A stretch of DNA of 37,271 nucleotides from positions 1 to 37,271 of the forward strand of contig JAAXWW010000008.1 of NCBI GenBank assembly GCA_013334765.1, read 5' to 3'. This document shows, one piece after another, positions 25,001-33,269 of this stretch (position 1 is its first letter; every line of letters begins with the position of its first letter). Origin of the DNA: Candidatus Moraniibacteriota bacterium (GTDB taxonomy: Bacteria > Patescibacteriota > Minisyncoccia > Moranbacterales > UBA2206). Made by a program: the position numbers and the translations under genes. The notes beneath the pieces were generated by a model, which was not told where the DNA came from, did not search any database, and saw nothing but the letters and a program-made list of their open reading frames with translations.

Positions 25001-25600
25001 TCATTTGTTGTTTTCCAATCTTTTTGCTAACATAGCGGATAATTTATTATACCCAACATAAATGAGCACCATAATGGCTGCACCGATCGGCAGCGCGATT
25101 GCAATATTGTGAAGATATTCATTTATCCTGTAAGACCTTCCGAAATAGTATCCCAACAGAAGAAAGATAGCAGACTTAGTGAACGTGATTTCGGCGCAAT
25201 AGAAAATGAATTTCTTATAGGAAAGCTTGAGATATCCCGCAAGAATTGATCCGTAAGTAGAAACTACCGGGGTTAATTTGGAAATGACCATCGTTTTGCC
25301 GAAGTGTTTCTCGAACAAGGCCGCTGTATTGGAAATCCTGGAATCATTGAATCCCATCCTAACTCCGATTTTCCTAACGAATGTGCGTTGCCCGAGATAT
25401 CCGAAAAGATAATATATCGTATCAGGAATCAGATCGCCTAGGACGGAAAGCGCATATATGGCAACCGGATTGAAATATCCGAGGGCCGCCGCAAAACCGG
25501 CTGCCGCCGTAGTGACGGGACCTTCTATGCACATAACCAGGAAAATGAAAAAATAGCCGTGCGCTGCTACCCATGAAAAAGCGTCTTGGAAAGTTCCCAT
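25001..25600 (-). CDS. DedA/VTT-domain membrane protein
   Basis: A 199-residue polytopic protein. Typical DedA elements are present: FIFLVMCIEGP near the N-terminus (glutamate within the first membrane helix), PVAIYALSVLGDLIPDTIYYLFGYLG-type second region with conserved Gly/Asp, KLTPVVSTYGSILAGYLKLS (the re-entrant loop, with Thr-Pro where many members have Arg-x-x-Pro) and C-terminal helices. DedA proteins flip undecaprenyl phosphate or phospholipids, which suits an envelope-glycan operon. 18 bp after the M23 gene. Confidence 0.88.
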   Translation of the reverse strand: MGTFQDAFSWVAAHGYFFIFLVMCIEGPVTTAAAGFAAALGYFNPVAIYALSVLGDLIPDTIYYLFGYLGQRTFVRKIGVRMGFNDSRISNTAALFEKHFGKTMVISKLTPVVSTYGSILAGYLKLSYKKFIFYCAEITFTKSAIFLLLGYYFGRSYRINEYLHNIAIALPIGAAIMVLIYVGYNKLSAMLAKRLENNK

Positions 25601-25618
25601 CCTGTTTATTGAAACGGA

Positions 25619-26329
25619 TTATTTGCAAGCATAAAGGCACGGATCGATCCAGTTGGAAAGTTCGGATCGGCTTTGGACATAACCCAGGATATTAACTGCC
25701 GATCCCTTGTGAAATCCCAGATGGAGATGCTTCCGTTCTCCGTCCGTTTCTGAGCTGTATGCCGCCCCCAGGATTCCAAGCCTATCGCCTGCCTTCAGGC
25801 TTTCTCCAACATTAGCAGTTATGCTCGCCAATTTCAAATGACCATAGATGACCATAATCGGACTTCCGTTCAGATCGCAAGCCTCGACTGCTACCCCGCC
25901 ATAGCCTGAAGCATATTCTTTAACCTTGAGCGTCCCGTCGCACACAGCCGAAACCTGGACGTCCTGATTCAGCTCTTCTGGAAAAATCTCAAAATCAGAG
26001 CCGGTGTGATATCCTCTGAATTTTTCAGGGGAAACGGGAGAGTTCTGAGGAGCGATGAATATGCCGAACGGTTTTTTCGTCACCCTTTCGCCCGCTCTCG
26101 AGATCGGAGCGGCGAATCTGCCAGGAACGGACGATCCGGGCGGCTCTCCGGAGCCACTCCCTGCCTGACTGCTAGACCAATCTTGAGATTGCGATTCGGC
26201 CGATCCTTGCGTGCCGGTAAGGACTGGTTGGCTGGAATTGCCATTGTCTGAAACCCTGCCCCTCAGCAACACTAAAACGGCAATGGCTGCTAAGATGAAT
26301 ATAGCTGCTAAGACATATGTCTTCCTCAT
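25619..26329 (-). CDS. membrane-anchored M23 (LytM-like) peptidase
   Basis: A 236-residue protein. N-terminal helix (YVLAAIFILAAIAVLVLL), a Ser/Gly/Gln-rich linker to ~75, then an M23 domain: GYHTGSDFE (H and D zinc ligands), VIYGHL and KHLHLGFH (HxH). All zinc ligands are present, so it may cleave peptidoglycan cross-links, unlike the inactive LytM factors. First gene of the five-gene envelope unit, with a clear promoter 27-55 bp upstream. The ATG at 26329 has no SD. Confidence 0.88.
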   Translation of the reverse strand: MRKTYVLAAIFILAAIAVLVLLRGRVSDNGNSSQPVLTGTQGSAESQSQDWSSSQAGSGSGEPPGSSVPGRFAAPISRAGERVTKKPFGIFIAPQNSPVSPEKFRGYHTGSDFEIFPEELNQDVQVSAVCDGTLKVKEYASGYGGVAVEACDLNGSPIMVIYGHLKLASITANVGESLKAGDRLGILGAAYSSETDGERKHLHLGFHKGSAVNILGYVQSRSELSNWIDPCLYACK

Positions 26330-26355
26330 ATCCGACGGTTACCGCTTACAACCTA

Positions 26356-26384
26356 ATAATACTGGAATATGCGGCTTTTATCAA
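26356..26384 (-). promoter_or_regulatory. promoter of the envelope operon
   Basis: TTGATA (26379-26384), a 17-bp spacer and TATTAT (26356-26361) on the minus strand; start near 26349, ~20 nt before the M23 gene. Confidence 0.65.
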
Positions 26385-26423
26385 AAGAAAAGGATAAGCA
26401 AGTGATTTGAAATTTGAAAATAG

Positions 26424-26464
26424 AAGAGGCCGCGAACTCCTGAATGGAATTCGCGGCCTCGAGC
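26424..26464 (-). terminator. terminator of the GC-rich membrane gene
   Basis: A long GC stem (GAGGCCGCGAA paired with TTCGCGGCCTC) around a ~13-nt loop, followed on the minus strand by TTCTATTTTC. It lies just after the stop at 26475. Confidence 0.75.
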
Positions 26465-26474
26465 ACCCCCTGGA

Positions 26475-27089
26475 TCAGGAGGTGAAGAAATAGGCGGCGG
26501 CCAGTAGCGACCACGTCCCGATCAGCACGACCCAGGTGAACCGCTGCTTGTGCGGTCGGTCGGGATACCATTCCCAGCCGTTCCGTTCCGCCAGCAGCCC
26601 CAGGACGATGTGAGTCCCGGGAACGAAGTGGACCCCCAGAACGAGCGCCACAAGGATCTTATCAAACCTCGTGGCGAACGAACAGAAAAACAGGAGGATC
26701 ACGACCGTTACAACTCCCCACATGTATAACCCATGGAAAAGTCCGGCCATGGTAAGCCTTCCTTTATGAGCATGGGATTCAGGAAGGCCGGTCTTGGTTC
26801 CGACCGTCCACAAGAAAACCATGCCAGCCGTTACAACAAATCCGACCGCCAAAGCAGCAAGCAAGGCTCCGACAGTCCATATATCGGCGTACCGATATAC
26901 AACATATGCCATGAGAGGCGTCAGAAGTGCCATATCGCCCCAGATGCCGAAATGCCAGATGAGAGGGATGCCTTTCGGATATCCTCTTTTCTTCATCTGT
27001 TTTACAGTAAACATCCTGTCTGCGTAAGCAAACAGATACTGGAAAAAAATGAGATACAAGAAGGTAATTACTGCGATAAAGACATACAT
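26475..27089 (-). CDS. GC-rich polytopic membrane protein of unknown function
   Basis: A 204-residue protein with about five or six membrane helices (FIAVITFLYLIFFQYLF, GALLAALAVGFVVTAGMVFL, MWGVVTVVILLFF and others) and conserved-looking loops with several His (ESHAHKGRLTMAGLFHGLY, GVHFVPGTHIVLGL, DRPHKQRF). The ATG at 27089 follows AGGGGG, one of the few real SD sites here. Its DNA is visibly GC-richer than its neighbours, most of all in the last half, and it has its own strong promoter and terminator. These signs point to acquisition. I do not recognise the family; the His residues could bind metal or heme, which is speculation. Confidence 0.8.
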   Translation of the reverse strand: MYVFIAVITFLYLIFFQYLFAYADRMFTVKQMKKRGYPKGIPLIWHFGIWGDMALLTPLMAYVVYRYADIWTVGALLAALAVGFVVTAGMVFLWTVGTKTGLPESHAHKGRLTMAGLFHGLYMWGVVTVVILLFFCSFATRFDKILVALVLGVHFVPGTHIVLGLLAERNGWEWYPDRPHKQRFTWVVLIGTWSLLAAAYFFTS

Positions 27090-27175
27090 GGCAACCCCCT
27101 AGGTTCGCTGTTTATATTCTTTTTGTAAAAAACTGCCTCTTCGACATTACGACTTACATTTTCAGTAAGCCTTTT

Positions 27176-27204
27176 ATTATACTCTTTTTTAAGTAAAAAG
27201 TCAA
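27176..27204 (-). promoter_or_regulatory. near-consensus promoter of the GC-rich membrane gene
   Basis: TTGACT (27199-27204), a 17-bp spacer and TATAAT (27176-27181) on the minus strand, the best promoter in the window by eye. It leaves a ~80-nt leader with a small CTTAC/GTAAG hairpin. Confidence 0.8.
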
Positions 27205-27225
27205 GGAAATGTAGCGCCAGATCCA

Positions 27226-28134
27226 CTATTTCGCGATTATATACGCCTCTATGCCGATATATTCATCGACGAGATGCATGCCGAGACCCTCGAAGAATTT
27301 CTCGCTGCCATAAAGGACATTCCACTTGATGCGATCGAAATCGAAGTGAAGCCTCGCCTTGAGCGCTCCGCCCTCGGCAGCCTCTAGAAGCGCCGGGAAA
27401 CTGATCTCGTGCGTTACGCCCTTGATCGTCATATCAGCGAGCACTTTACAGTGCGGAGAATATTCATCCACCCCTTTCCTCGGAACGATGCTTTTGATCT
27501 TCAGCGAGCTTTCAGGGTATTTTCCGACATCGAAGAAGTCGTCCGACTTGAGATGCTTGATGAGGATCTCATTCCACTTGGGATCTTCAAGATCGGTGTC
27601 CTTGATCGAATTCATGTCGACGACGAACTCGCCGGAAACCGCCTTTCCATTCTCGACTATAAGCTCGCCGCTATTCAGGGCAAGCGTCCCGATATGGCGC
27701 GAATTGACACTGCGAGCCGTCCAATAGATGACACTATCAAAAGTGTCGACAACGTATTTCCTGTCTTCGAGTTTCGGTTTGGGAGGAATGGCGATGTCTT
27801 CGCTCTCAATGTCATATCCAGCCTCTTCCCATTCCTCAAGTCCGCCTTCGAAAAGCATCACGTCGTCATACCCCGCTTCGACGAGCCTTTGGGCTGCAAT
27901 AGAAGCTGCGAGCGATTTCTTCTTCGTCGCATAGACGACTATGGTCAGCAGCGGATCGATGACGAGCTTTTTCATGTTCTCAATAAAAGCTATCTCATAG
28001 ACGCAAGCATTGACCGCTGTCGGAATGTGCTTGTGGTTATAGAATTCGGGTGTCACGACGTCGAGCAAAATGAAAGACACTTTCCTGTCAATCAGCGATT
28101 TGAGTTTCTCAATCGATATTTTTTTCATTTTCAT
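27226..28134 (-). CDS. rhodanese-like domain fused to YceI-like domain
   Basis: A 302-residue protein. Residues ~5-110 are a rhodanese fold (ISFILLDVVTPEFYNHKHIP onward, GGLEEWEEAGYDIE at its end), but the catalytic Cys loop reads VVYATKKKSLAAS, so A69 stands where Cys is expected: no sulfurtransferase activity is likely. Residues ~127-300 are YceI-like (YVVDTFDSVIYWTARS..., KSDDFFDVGKYPESSLKI, ADMTIKGVTHEISFP), a lipocalin-like barrel that binds polyprenoid-type lipids. It has no signal peptide, so it is probably cytoplasmic, although YceI proteins are usually exported. It stands alone on its transcript. Confidence 0.88.
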   Translation of the reverse strand: MKMKKISIEKLKSLIDRKVSFILLDVVTPEFYNHKHIPTAVNACVYEIAFIENMKKLVIDPLLTIVVYATKKKSLAASIAAQRLVEAGYDDVMLFEGGLEEWEEAGYDIESEDIAIPPKPKLEDRKYVVDTFDSVIYWTARSVNSRHIGTLALNSGELIVENGKAVSGEFVVDMNSIKDTDLEDPKWNEILIKHLKSDDFFDVGKYPESSLKIKSIVPRKGVDEYSPHCKVLADMTIKGVTHEISFPALLEAAEGGALKARLHFDFDRIKWNVLYGSEKFFEGLGMHLVDEYIGIEAYIIAK

Positions 28135-28255
28135 ATATTTATTCTGCTGTCAAAAATTATTATCAAGTTCTTGCGATTAACCTGATTATGCCTTTATTTT
28201 AGCAGAAAAACGGGTTGGGTACAAACAGGGCACACCGATCCGCCCTTACTGGAAA

Positions 28256-28282
28256 TTGACATTTGGAACATTATGCTATAGT
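28256..28282 (+). promoter_or_regulatory. promoter of the proS leader
   Basis: TTGACA (28256-28261), a 15-bp spacer and an extended -10 (TG at 28274-28275, TATAGT at 28277-28282). The start would be 28289-28290, at the ATG of the leader ORF (28291). Confidence 0.6.
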
Positions 28283-28290
28283 TTTAACGC

Positions 28291-28374
28291 ATGAAAGGAA
28301 CGGCAATCACAACCAGCTTCCCGCGACCGGCATACCCTAGACCCTTAGGCTGCTTGTGCGTGTCCGGAATATAG
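28291..28374 (+). CDS. putative Pro-rich leader peptide of proS
   Basis: A 27-codon ORF ending in TAG, apparently leaderless. It begins MKGTAITTS, and residues 10-18 read FPRPAYPRP: four Pro codons (CCG, CCG, CCT, CCC at 28321-28344) in eight. It is placed between a good promoter and a terminator before prolyl-tRNA synthetase, exactly where an attenuator would need it. The tail (LGCLCVSGI) is encoded by the 5' arm of the antiterminator. It is too short for a database family; the regulatory role is inferred from position and codons. It could be a chance ORF. Confidence 0.5.
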   Translation: MKGTAITTSFPRPAYPRPLGCLCVSGI

Positions 28375-28424
28375 GAAAAGGATATCTTTGATACCCAGAA
28401 GCAGCCTAGGAAGGGCTGTTTTTT
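28336..28424 (+). promoter_or_regulatory. proS attenuator: antiterminator / terminator switch
   Basis: Terminator: CAGCC (28402-28406) / GGCTG (28414-28418) followed at once by U6 (28419-28424). Antiterminator: TAGGCTGCTT (28346-28355) pairs perfectly with AAGCAGCCTA (28399-28408), using up the terminator's 5' arm. A third pairing, CCTA (28336-28339) / TAGG (28346-28349), could hold the antiterminator arm and lies among the Pro codons. Confidence 0.55.
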
Positions 28425-28491
28425 AGTTCCCGCCTTCCCAAATACCATCGCATATACTACACTTAACATATTAAAATCAAGCAAAACCACC

Positions 28492-29721
28492 ATGAAACAA
28501 TCACAGCTGTTCACCAGAACCCAGAAAGAGATTTCCAAAGACGAAGTGAGCATCAATGCCCAGCTTCTGATCAGGGCCGGATTCATCGACAAGCTGATGG
28601 CCGGAACGTATACGATACTGCCACTCGGTCTTCGGGTGATGAAGAAGATAGAACAGATAATACGCGAAGAAATGAATGCGATCGACGGACAGGAAATTTT
28701 CATGCCGACGCTTCATCCCAAAGAAAACTGGATCAAGACAGGAAGATGGGATTCTATGGATGATTTGTATAAAGTGAAGGATTCGAGCGGCCGCGAGATG
28801 GCTCTCGGACCGACTCATGAAGAGGTCGTCGTTCCGCTCATGAAAAGATTCATCAGCTCATACAAGGACCTGCCTTTCGCCGCATACCAGTTCCAGAACA
28901 AGTTCCGCATGGAACTCCGTTCGAAATCCGGAATCCTCCGGGGACGCGAGTTCATGATGAAGGACCTCTATTCGTTCCATGCCGATGCAGGCGACCTTGA
29001 CGCATATTACGAAAAAGCCAAGCAGGCATATCTCAAAGTGTTCGAAAGAGTCGGACTCAAGAACGAGACCTATCTCACCTATGCTTCCGGCGGATCATTC
29101 TCGAAATATTCCCACGAATTCCAGACACTGACGGAAGCCGGGGAAGACTCGATCTATGTCTGCGAAAGATGTCGCATAGCGATCAACAAGGAAATCATCG
29201 ACGATCTGGAACATAGTTGTCCGGAATGCCATGAGGGCAATCTCGACGAGAAGAAAGCGATTGAGGTCGGAAATATCTTCAAACTGATGACGAAATTCAG
29301 CGCTCCGTTCGATCTCAAGGCAAAGGATGAGAACGGCGAGGATATCGGGATCGTCATGGGATGCTATGGCATCGGATTGGGACGCCTTATGGGAACGATC
29401 GTCGAAGTGCTCCATGATGAAAAAGGCATGATGTGGCCTGAGGCAGTCGCACCTTTCAAGGTTCATCTCCTAAGCCTGGGAGAAAATGAAGAAGCCCAAA
29501 AGATATATCAATCACTCGTTGAAAAAGGAATCGAAGTCCTCTATGACGATCGGGACACCAGCGCCGGAGAGAAATTCGCCGACTCAGATCTCATCGGCAT
29601 CCCCTATCGCGTCGTCGTCAGCAAGAAATCTTTGGCAAGTGGCGGAGTGGAAGTGAAGAGAAGGGACGAGAGCGAAAGCAGGATCGTCAGGACAGAAGAG
29701 CTTTCGAATATTCTGAAATAA
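28492..29721 (+). CDS. proS: prolyl-tRNA synthetase, short form without editing domain
   Basis: A 409-residue class II synthetase that charges tRNA-Pro. Start MKQSQLFTRTQKE; motif 1 region LPLGLRVMKKIEQIIREEM; TLHPKENWIKTGRW; motif 2 FRMELRSKSGILRGREFMMKD-like region; motif 3 MGCYGIGLGRLMG; C-terminal anticodon domain (FKVHLLSLGENEEAQ onward). Bacterial ProS normally carries a ~180-residue editing insert between motifs 2 and 3; here CERC and CPEC, which flank that insert in long forms, are only ~25 residues apart, so the insert is gone. Two tRNA-Pro genes lie ~6 kb away. A leader ORF and hairpins precede it. No SD. Confidence 0.96.
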   Translation: MKQSQLFTRTQKEISKDEVSINAQLLIRAGFIDKLMAGTYTILPLGLRVMKKIEQIIREEMNAIDGQEIFMPTLHPKENWIKTGRWDSMDDLYKVKDSSGREMALGPTHEEVVVPLMKRFISSYKDLPFAAYQFQNKFRMELRSKSGILRGREFMMKDLYSFHADAGDLDAYYEKAKQAYLKVFERVGLKNETYLTYASGGSFSKYSHEFQTLTEAGEDSIYVCERCRIAINKEIIDDLEHSCPECHEGNLDEKKAIEVGNIFKLMTKFSAPFDLKAKDENGEDIGIVMGCYGIGLGRLMGTIVEVLHDEKGMMWPEAVAPFKVHLLSLGENEEAQKIYQSLVEKGIEVLYDDRDTSAGEKFADSDLIGIPYRVVVSKKSLASGGVEVKRRDESESRIVRTEELSNILK

Positions 29722-29738
29722 AACCATTATTTGTAAAT

Positions 29739-29779
29739 AAAAAACGCCCGCAAAAACAGTAGGCGTTTTTATTTTTTTC
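29739..29779. terminator. bidirectional terminator between proS and the RND gene
   Basis: AAAAACGCC (29740-29748) / GGCGTTTTT (29762-29770), with further T on the plus side and A on the other, serving both convergent genes. Confidence 0.85.
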
Positions 29780-29783
29780 TGAC

Positions 29784-32700
29784 CTAGAACCTCTCTTCTT
29801 TCTTGATGAAAGTCATGTACAGCGTCGGGATAATGAAGAGGGTGAAGAATGACGAGATGGTGAGGCCGAAGATGACCGCGCTGCCGAGAGCTGTCCACAT
29901 CGCATTGGAAAGCGTTATCGGGATGAGTCCGGCGATCGTGCAGACCGAGGTGATGAAGATCGCTTCCAGTCTTGATTTTCCGGCATCGATTATGGCATCT
30001 TCGAACGGTATCTTAGCTTCTATATTGAGGTTTATCTTGTCGATAAGGATGATGGCGTTCTTCACTACGATGCCGAAAAGCGCCAGGATCCCGATCAGTC
30101 CCGGGAAACTGAGAGCCACTCCGAAGAGAGCCAGGCCGAAGAATGTCCCGATGAGAGCCAGCGGCAGAGTCACAAGGACGATAGCCGCTTTCTTGAATGA
30201 ATTGAATTGAATAACAAGAGTGGAGATTATGAGAACGAATGCGATAGCCATGGCGCGGATGATCGAAAGCACCGACTCGGCATTCTGTTCGTTCTCCCCT
30301 CCATAGCTTATGGAATAGCCCTGCGGAAGGACATAGTCGGAAGCGACTTTCTTCTGGAATTCCGCGACCACCTGATTCGAGCTCGTCTTCCCTTCCACAT
30401 CGGAAGACAGATAGACGGTCTTCTTCTGATCGAGGCGCGTGATCGATTCGACGGACGGAGTGAGTTCTATCTTCGCGACATCTTTTATGAACACCGGGTT
30501 CTTGTCGGAGTTGAGTATCTGCAGATTCTCAATCGAATCCAGTGTTGGGATATCCTTGTCGCCGAAATCAGCGACCACGTCGACAGTCTTGTTCCCGCGA
30601 ATGACAGTGCTCACTTTGGTTCCGGAAATAGCGGTGCGCAAAGCGCTTCCGATAGTCGAGGCATCAAGTCCGTAGAGCTCCATCTTGGAATAATCCAGCT
30701 TGAAAGTATACTCGGCCGGAGCCTCGCGCAGCGATATGTCACTGTTGACCACTCCCGGAATCGAATCCAGGATCGGCCTCAGATCGGTCGCTATCTTATC
30801 AAGAGCCTGCAGATCGTCTCCCGATATCTGCGCCTGGAAAGCCGCTCCTGAAGGAGGGCCGCCGCGCGGAGATGACACGGTTATGGTTGCGCCTTGTATC
30901 GGAGCAACGTCTTGACGGATGCTTTTGGCGATATCGTCCGAAGTTATCTTCCTCTTTTCCGGATCGGTGAGTTTTATGACAATCGAAGCCGTGTTGGATG
31001 TATCCTGACCTGACCCTCCGATACGATCGGCAGCTCCTGGATTTCCGACAAGCGTCGAGAAATTGACTATTTCCGGATATTTCAAAAGATCATTTTCAAC
31101 CTGGGAGGCGATCTTGTCCATCTCGGAAAGAACCAAGCCGGACGGAGCACGCATGCTGATGTTTATGGTATCCGCGTCCTGCGCCGGAAAGAACTCCGAT
31201 TTGACCACGCCGGTTATCGGCAGCGCGGCGGCAGCCACGAACAGCAGGAAAGCTGACAATATGACTGCCCAGCGCCTTTTTTTCGTTTTAGTCATCATCC
31301 TGAGATACTTCTCATAAACAGGCAGCATGCTATCGAAGTGGATTATGCCGTGAATCAGCTTTCCAGCAAAAGTCGATTCCTCCCTATTCCCCTGCTTCCT
31401 CAGCTTCTCTTTGATCAATTCGTTGTCTTGCCATTCCTTGTCAGAAAGCAGCTTGTTCTCGCTAAGCGCCCTCTTCCCCCTTCCGAAATACCAAAGCATC
31501 ATCCAAACGAGAATGACGAATATTAGGGTTCCGAAAACATATCCCCAAACAGAATGAGTGGCGACTAAGAATATTCCGACAGCCAGGAGCAGGCCTGCTA
31601 TCAGGAAGAAGAAGTTCTTGGTAAGGCGGATACGCTCCAAAACGGCCGCCAGCGGGTGGTTTATCATGAGAGCCACCAGAAGGGACGATACCAGCGTCAC
31701 CGAAACAGTGACCGGAATGGATTTTATGTATTGGCCCATGATACCGGTCGAGAAAAGCAGCGGCAGAAACGCCCACACCGTCGCAAGAGTTGTCGAGGTC
31801 AGCACCACTTTGAAATCGTTGAGCACCAAAAGGACTGCTTCTTCCGGCGTGAATTTTCCGCTTTTCATATATTGCTTGGTAGCGGAAACGACGACGATGG
31901 CATCATCCACCAGAAGCCCGAGCGAAAGAAGGAGCGAGAATATGGAAAGGAAATTGAGCGAGATCCCAGTCGCGAGCATCACTCCGAACGTAACGAAGAA
32001 CACCAGCGGGATTGCCAGCCCGGCCACGAAAGCTTCTTTGAGACCGACGATAAGAAGAAGGATTCCGAATACTAAGATGAAGGTCATGATGAAGTCATGC
32101 ACCAACTGGTTGAAATCCTTATTGATCTCGTCGGCCTGGCTCACTGTGACCTTGTATTCTATGCCGGCAGGAAATGCCTTTATCATCTCGCCGATCTTCT
32201 TTTCAGCCAGATCGACAGTCTCGATGATATTCCCTCCCGTACGCTTTATGACCTGGATAGATACCGCGTTCTCGGGATTTTTCCCCTCAGACGAAAAACG
32301 CGAAAACACCGTTTTCTTGATAGCGCCCTCTTTCACATCGGCAATGTCGCCGAGATAGACTATCGAGCCGTTATCGGCATGTTTGACCGGAATCTTGGCA
32401 AGGGTCGCCGCATCGAAAAAGCGTCCGTCGCTCCTGACTGGATAATTGAATTCGCTCCCTTCGAAATTCCCAGCCGGAATAGCCCTATTGGTAGCCGAGA
32501 TAGCAGAGTTCGCTTGGCCTATCGTTATCTGGAATTCGGCCAGCTTCTTGGGGTCATATGAGACTTCAAACTCGGCCTCATCCCCGCCTGAAATATCGAC
32601 CTGCCTGATGCCTTGGATCTTCTCCAGTTCATCCTGGATATCCTCGGCATAGCGGCGCATATCGAACCCGTTATACGGTCCGGTTATGACGAATGTGACT

Positions 32701-33194
32701 ATCGGCGTGTCATCAAGCGATATCTGAGTGACTTCCGGATCATTGGCGTCTTCCGGGATGTCGTTCTTGATTTTAGAAAGCTGATCCCGAAGGCGCCTCA
32801 CCGCATCGTCGACATCCTGATCGGAAGCGAACTGGACCGTCACCGCGGAAAAAGAGTTGGAGCTAGTGGAAGTTATTTTGTCTATGCCGCTCACTCCGGA
32901 AATATCCGTTTCTATCTTCTTGGTTACCAGCTCCTCCATATCGGACGGAGAGACTCCCGGATACGAATCCGTTATCACTGCCACTGGGATTTTCACTTCC
33001 GGATCGGACTCGCGCGGAAGCTGGAGATAGGAATATATTCCCCAGCCGGAAAGAAGGATGATAAGGAGGACGACCACGCGGAAATTAGTGACAAAAAAAT
33101 TAAGCCACGTCTTTCTCAGTTCCGGCTTGAATTCCAGTCGATCAAGATAGGCTGAGTCGGATGTCTTTGCTGCAGTATTTTTTTCAGTATCCAT
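29784..33194 (-). CDS. RND-family efflux transporter (AcrB/HAE1 type)
   Basis: A 1136-residue inner-membrane pump. TM1 near 30-50 with the following LPRESDPEVKIPVAVI, two large extracytoplasmic porter loops, central TM bundle (GLLVDDAIVVVSATKQYMKS carries the family's proton-relay Asp pair) and a duplicated C-terminal half (SFPGLIGILALFGIVVKNAI, AGKSRLEAIFITS). It is longer than AcrB because of an extended cytoplasmic segment (~575-630) between the halves. With the MFP gene upstream it forms an export pair; no outer-membrane channel is present, as expected in a monoderm. Substrate unknown. Confidence 0.94.
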   Translation of the reverse strand: MDTEKNTAAKTSDSAYLDRLEFKPELRKTWLNFFVTNFRVVVLLIILLSGWGIYSYLQLPRESDPEVKIPVAVITDSYPGVSPSDMEELVTKKIETDISGVSGIDKITSTSSNSFSAVTVQFASDQDVDDAVRRLRDQLSKIKNDIPEDANDPEVTQISLDDTPIVTFVITGPYNGFDMRRYAEDIQDELEKIQGIRQVDISGGDEAEFEVSYDPKKLAEFQITIGQANSAISATNRAIPAGNFEGSEFNYPVRSDGRFFDAATLAKIPVKHADNGSIVYLGDIADVKEGAIKKTVFSRFSSEGKNPENAVSIQVIKRTGGNIIETVDLAEKKIGEMIKAFPAGIEYKVTVSQADEINKDFNQLVHDFIMTFILVFGILLLIVGLKEAFVAGLAIPLVFFVTFGVMLATGISLNFLSIFSLLLSLGLLVDDAIVVVSATKQYMKSGKFTPEEAVLLVLNDFKVVLTSTTLATVWAFLPLLFSTGIMGQYIKSIPVTVSVTLVSSLLVALMINHPLAAVLERIRLTKNFFFLIAGLLLAVGIFLVATHSVWGYVFGTLIFVILVWMMLWYFGRGKRALSENKLLSDKEWQDNELIKEKLRKQGNREESTFAGKLIHGIIHFDSMLPVYEKYLRMMTKTKKRRWAVILSAFLLFVAAAALPITGVVKSEFFPAQDADTINISMRAPSGLVLSEMDKIASQVENDLLKYPEIVNFSTLVGNPGAADRIGGSGQDTSNTASIVIKLTDPEKRKITSDDIAKSIRQDVAPIQGATITVSSPRGGPPSGAAFQAQISGDDLQALDKIATDLRPILDSIPGVVNSDISLREAPAEYTFKLDYSKMELYGLDASTIGSALRTAISGTKVSTVIRGNKTVDVVADFGDKDIPTLDSIENLQILNSDKNPVFIKDVAKIELTPSVESITRLDQKKTVYLSSDVEGKTSSNQVVAEFQKKVASDYVLPQGYSISYGGENEQNAESVLSIIRAMAIAFVLIISTLVIQFNSFKKAAIVLVTLPLALIGTFFGLALFGVALSFPGLIGILALFGIVVKNAIILIDKINLNIEAKIPFEDAIIDAGKSRLEAIFITSVCTIAGLIPITLSNAMWTALGSAVIFGLTISSFFTLFIIPTLYMTFIKKEERF

Positions 33195-33269
33195 TGTTTG
33201 GAAAATTATTTGCGAATATTCGTAATTATGCTGGCACGCTTCGATTGCGCCTTTTCAAAGCCAGGTATT

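Noticed and set aside
28284-28491. T-box riboswitch upstream of proS
   Set aside because: No T-box consensus (AGGGUGGNACCGCG) or Stem I landmarks; the region is also shorter than a usual T-box leader.
28284-28703. 139-codon minus-strand frame over the proS leader and 5' end
   Set aside because: Antisense to proS with no recognisable domain; the plus-strand signals are much stronger.
31558-32358. 266-codon plus-strand open frame inside the RND gene
   Set aside because: Shadow of a well-recognised 1136-residue transporter on the minus strand.
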